Shown here: positions 22,340-22,800 of the stretch, one piece after another | Layout: every line of letters begins with the position of its first letter | Numbering within the stretch: position 1 is the stretch's first letter | Assembly: GCA_035701115.1 (NCBI GenBank) | Contig: DASSOA010000105.1 | Span: 1 to 22,800 of the forward strand | Source of the DNA: DASSKW01 sp035701115 | GTDB lineage: Bacteria > Pseudomonadota > Gammaproteobacteria > Natronospirales > REEB76 | DNA length: 22,800 nucleotides | Direction of reading: 5' to 3' | The notes under the pieces: generated by a model | Database searches by the model: none | Told to the model about the DNA's origin: nothing | What the model saw: the letters and a program-made list of their open reading frames with translations, nothing else | Made by a program: the position numbers and the translations under genes

Positions 22340-22800
22340 GCGATTTTTACCGCCTCCAGGGCGGCCTCCAGGCTTGGCTGATCGTTGACGGAACAGGCTT
22401 CGACATTCTTATCAATGCGTTTGGCCAGACCGGACAGCACCTTGCCGGGCCCAAGTTCCACCAGCTGATTCACGCCCTGGTCGGCCAGACGTCGAATGGT
22501 TTCGACCCAACGCACCGGGCTGTGCAGCTGCGCCTTGAGCGCGGCCCGGATGGCCTCGGCATCGGCATGCGGCGCGACGTCCACGTTGTGAACCACCGGT
22601 ATGGCCGGGTGGCTGAACGGAACCGTCGCCAGCTGCTCCGCCAGACGCTCGGCCGCCGGCAGCATCAGGGCGCAATGCGAGGGCGCACTGACCGGCAGCG
22701 GCAAGGCGCGCTTGGCGCCACGTGCTTTGCAGGCGTCGCCGGCCCGCGCCACGGCCGCTGCGTTGCCGGCAATCACCACCTGGCCCGGCGCGTTGAAATT
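22336..22800 (-). CDS. fabD: malonyl-CoA:ACP transacylase, C-terminal part (cut by window end)
   Basis: The last 154 codons of FabD, which moves malonyl from CoA to ACP. The start lies beyond position 22800, so this entry is partial only because of the window edge; nothing suggests a broken gene. Seen: NAPGQVVIAG, then VSAPSHCALM with the catalytic His, SPVRWVETIRRLADQGV and ELGPGKVLSGLAKRID, all in the order expected for the FabD C-terminal half. The catalytic GHSLG serine is off-window. Its TGA overlaps the fabG start. Confidence 0.95.
   Translation of the reverse strand, partial: NFNAPGQVVIAGNAAAVARAGDACKARGAKRALPLPVSAPSHCALMLPAAERLAEQLATVPFSHPAIPVVHNVDVAPHADAEAIRAALKAQLHSPVRWVETIRRLADQGVNQLVELGPGKVLSGLAKRIDKNVEACSVNDQPSLEAALEAVKIA

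Noticed and set aside
21467..22381. A 304-codon open frame antisense to fabG
   Set aside because: FabG motifs on the minus strand are complete and the plus frame shows no protein family pattern.
1..22800. CRISPR arrays, tRNA/rRNA genes, insertion sequences, phage genes or toxin-antitoxin pairs
   Set aside because: No regularly spaced repeats, tRNA-like cloverleaf, transposase or integrase motifs were found; all long frames on the coding strands are housekeeping or metabolic genes.

Overview
The window is chromosomal DNA from a GC-rich Gram-negative bacterium, most likely a gammaproteobacterium. The strongest evidence is the right end. It carries the order fabD-fabG-acpP-fabF, then pabB-pabC-mltG-tmk-holB-pilZ, the classical proteobacterial fatty-acid/folate/cell-wall/replication cluster. 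The FNR keeps all four Fe-S cysteines with E. coli spacing, and YciA, FadJ-like and YfcG-like proteins are also present. The species cannot be named from the sequence. Dense packing (4-nt start/stop overlaps), housekeeping content and the lack of integrase, transposase, tRNA or CRISPR argue against a mobile island.

Left region (1-3947): an oxygen-sensing FNR-type regulator, a 59-codon protein gene, and a tyrosine-decarboxylase-like PLP enzyme, all on the minus strand. The small gene and the decarboxylase each have an FNR-box-like dyad (1486-1499 and 3716-3729) whose centre lies exactly 32 bp upstream of the centre of a -10-like hexamer. That is the geometry of class II FNR-activated promoters. 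The simplest reading is that FNR controls its two neighbours. A 7+4+7 perfect dyad lies in fnr's own promoter region.

Middle region (3948-14577): a DegV-family lipid-binding protein (+) converges on a MipA/OmpV outer-membrane protein (-). These are followed by an HD-GYP c-di-GMP phosphodiesterase (-) and a two-gene unit of a cardiolipin-synthase-like PLD enzyme and a YfcG-like glutathione transferase (-). Divergent from these is a plus-strand pair, an endonuclease/exonuclease/phosphatase-fold protein and an unknown membrane-anchored protein, closed by an intrinsic terminator. Next comes a fadJ-like/yciA pair (beta-oxidation and acyl-CoA thioesterase), then a cNMP-cNMP-rhodanese fusion. A 13-bp-stem bidirectional terminator separates this from the right-hand operon.

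Right region (14597-22800): the minus-strand cluster is transcribed fabD to pilZ. A promoter candidate lies before acpP, and a strong hairpin between acpP and fabF could make acpP more abundant than the downstream genes. FabD is cut by the window end.

No clearly new defence, mobile or biosynthetic system was found. The most interesting signals are the predicted FNR mini-regulon with its unrecognised small protein, and the double cNMP/rhodanese fusion. Several starts were moved from the longest open frame to match RBS placement, 4-nt overlaps or family N-termini.
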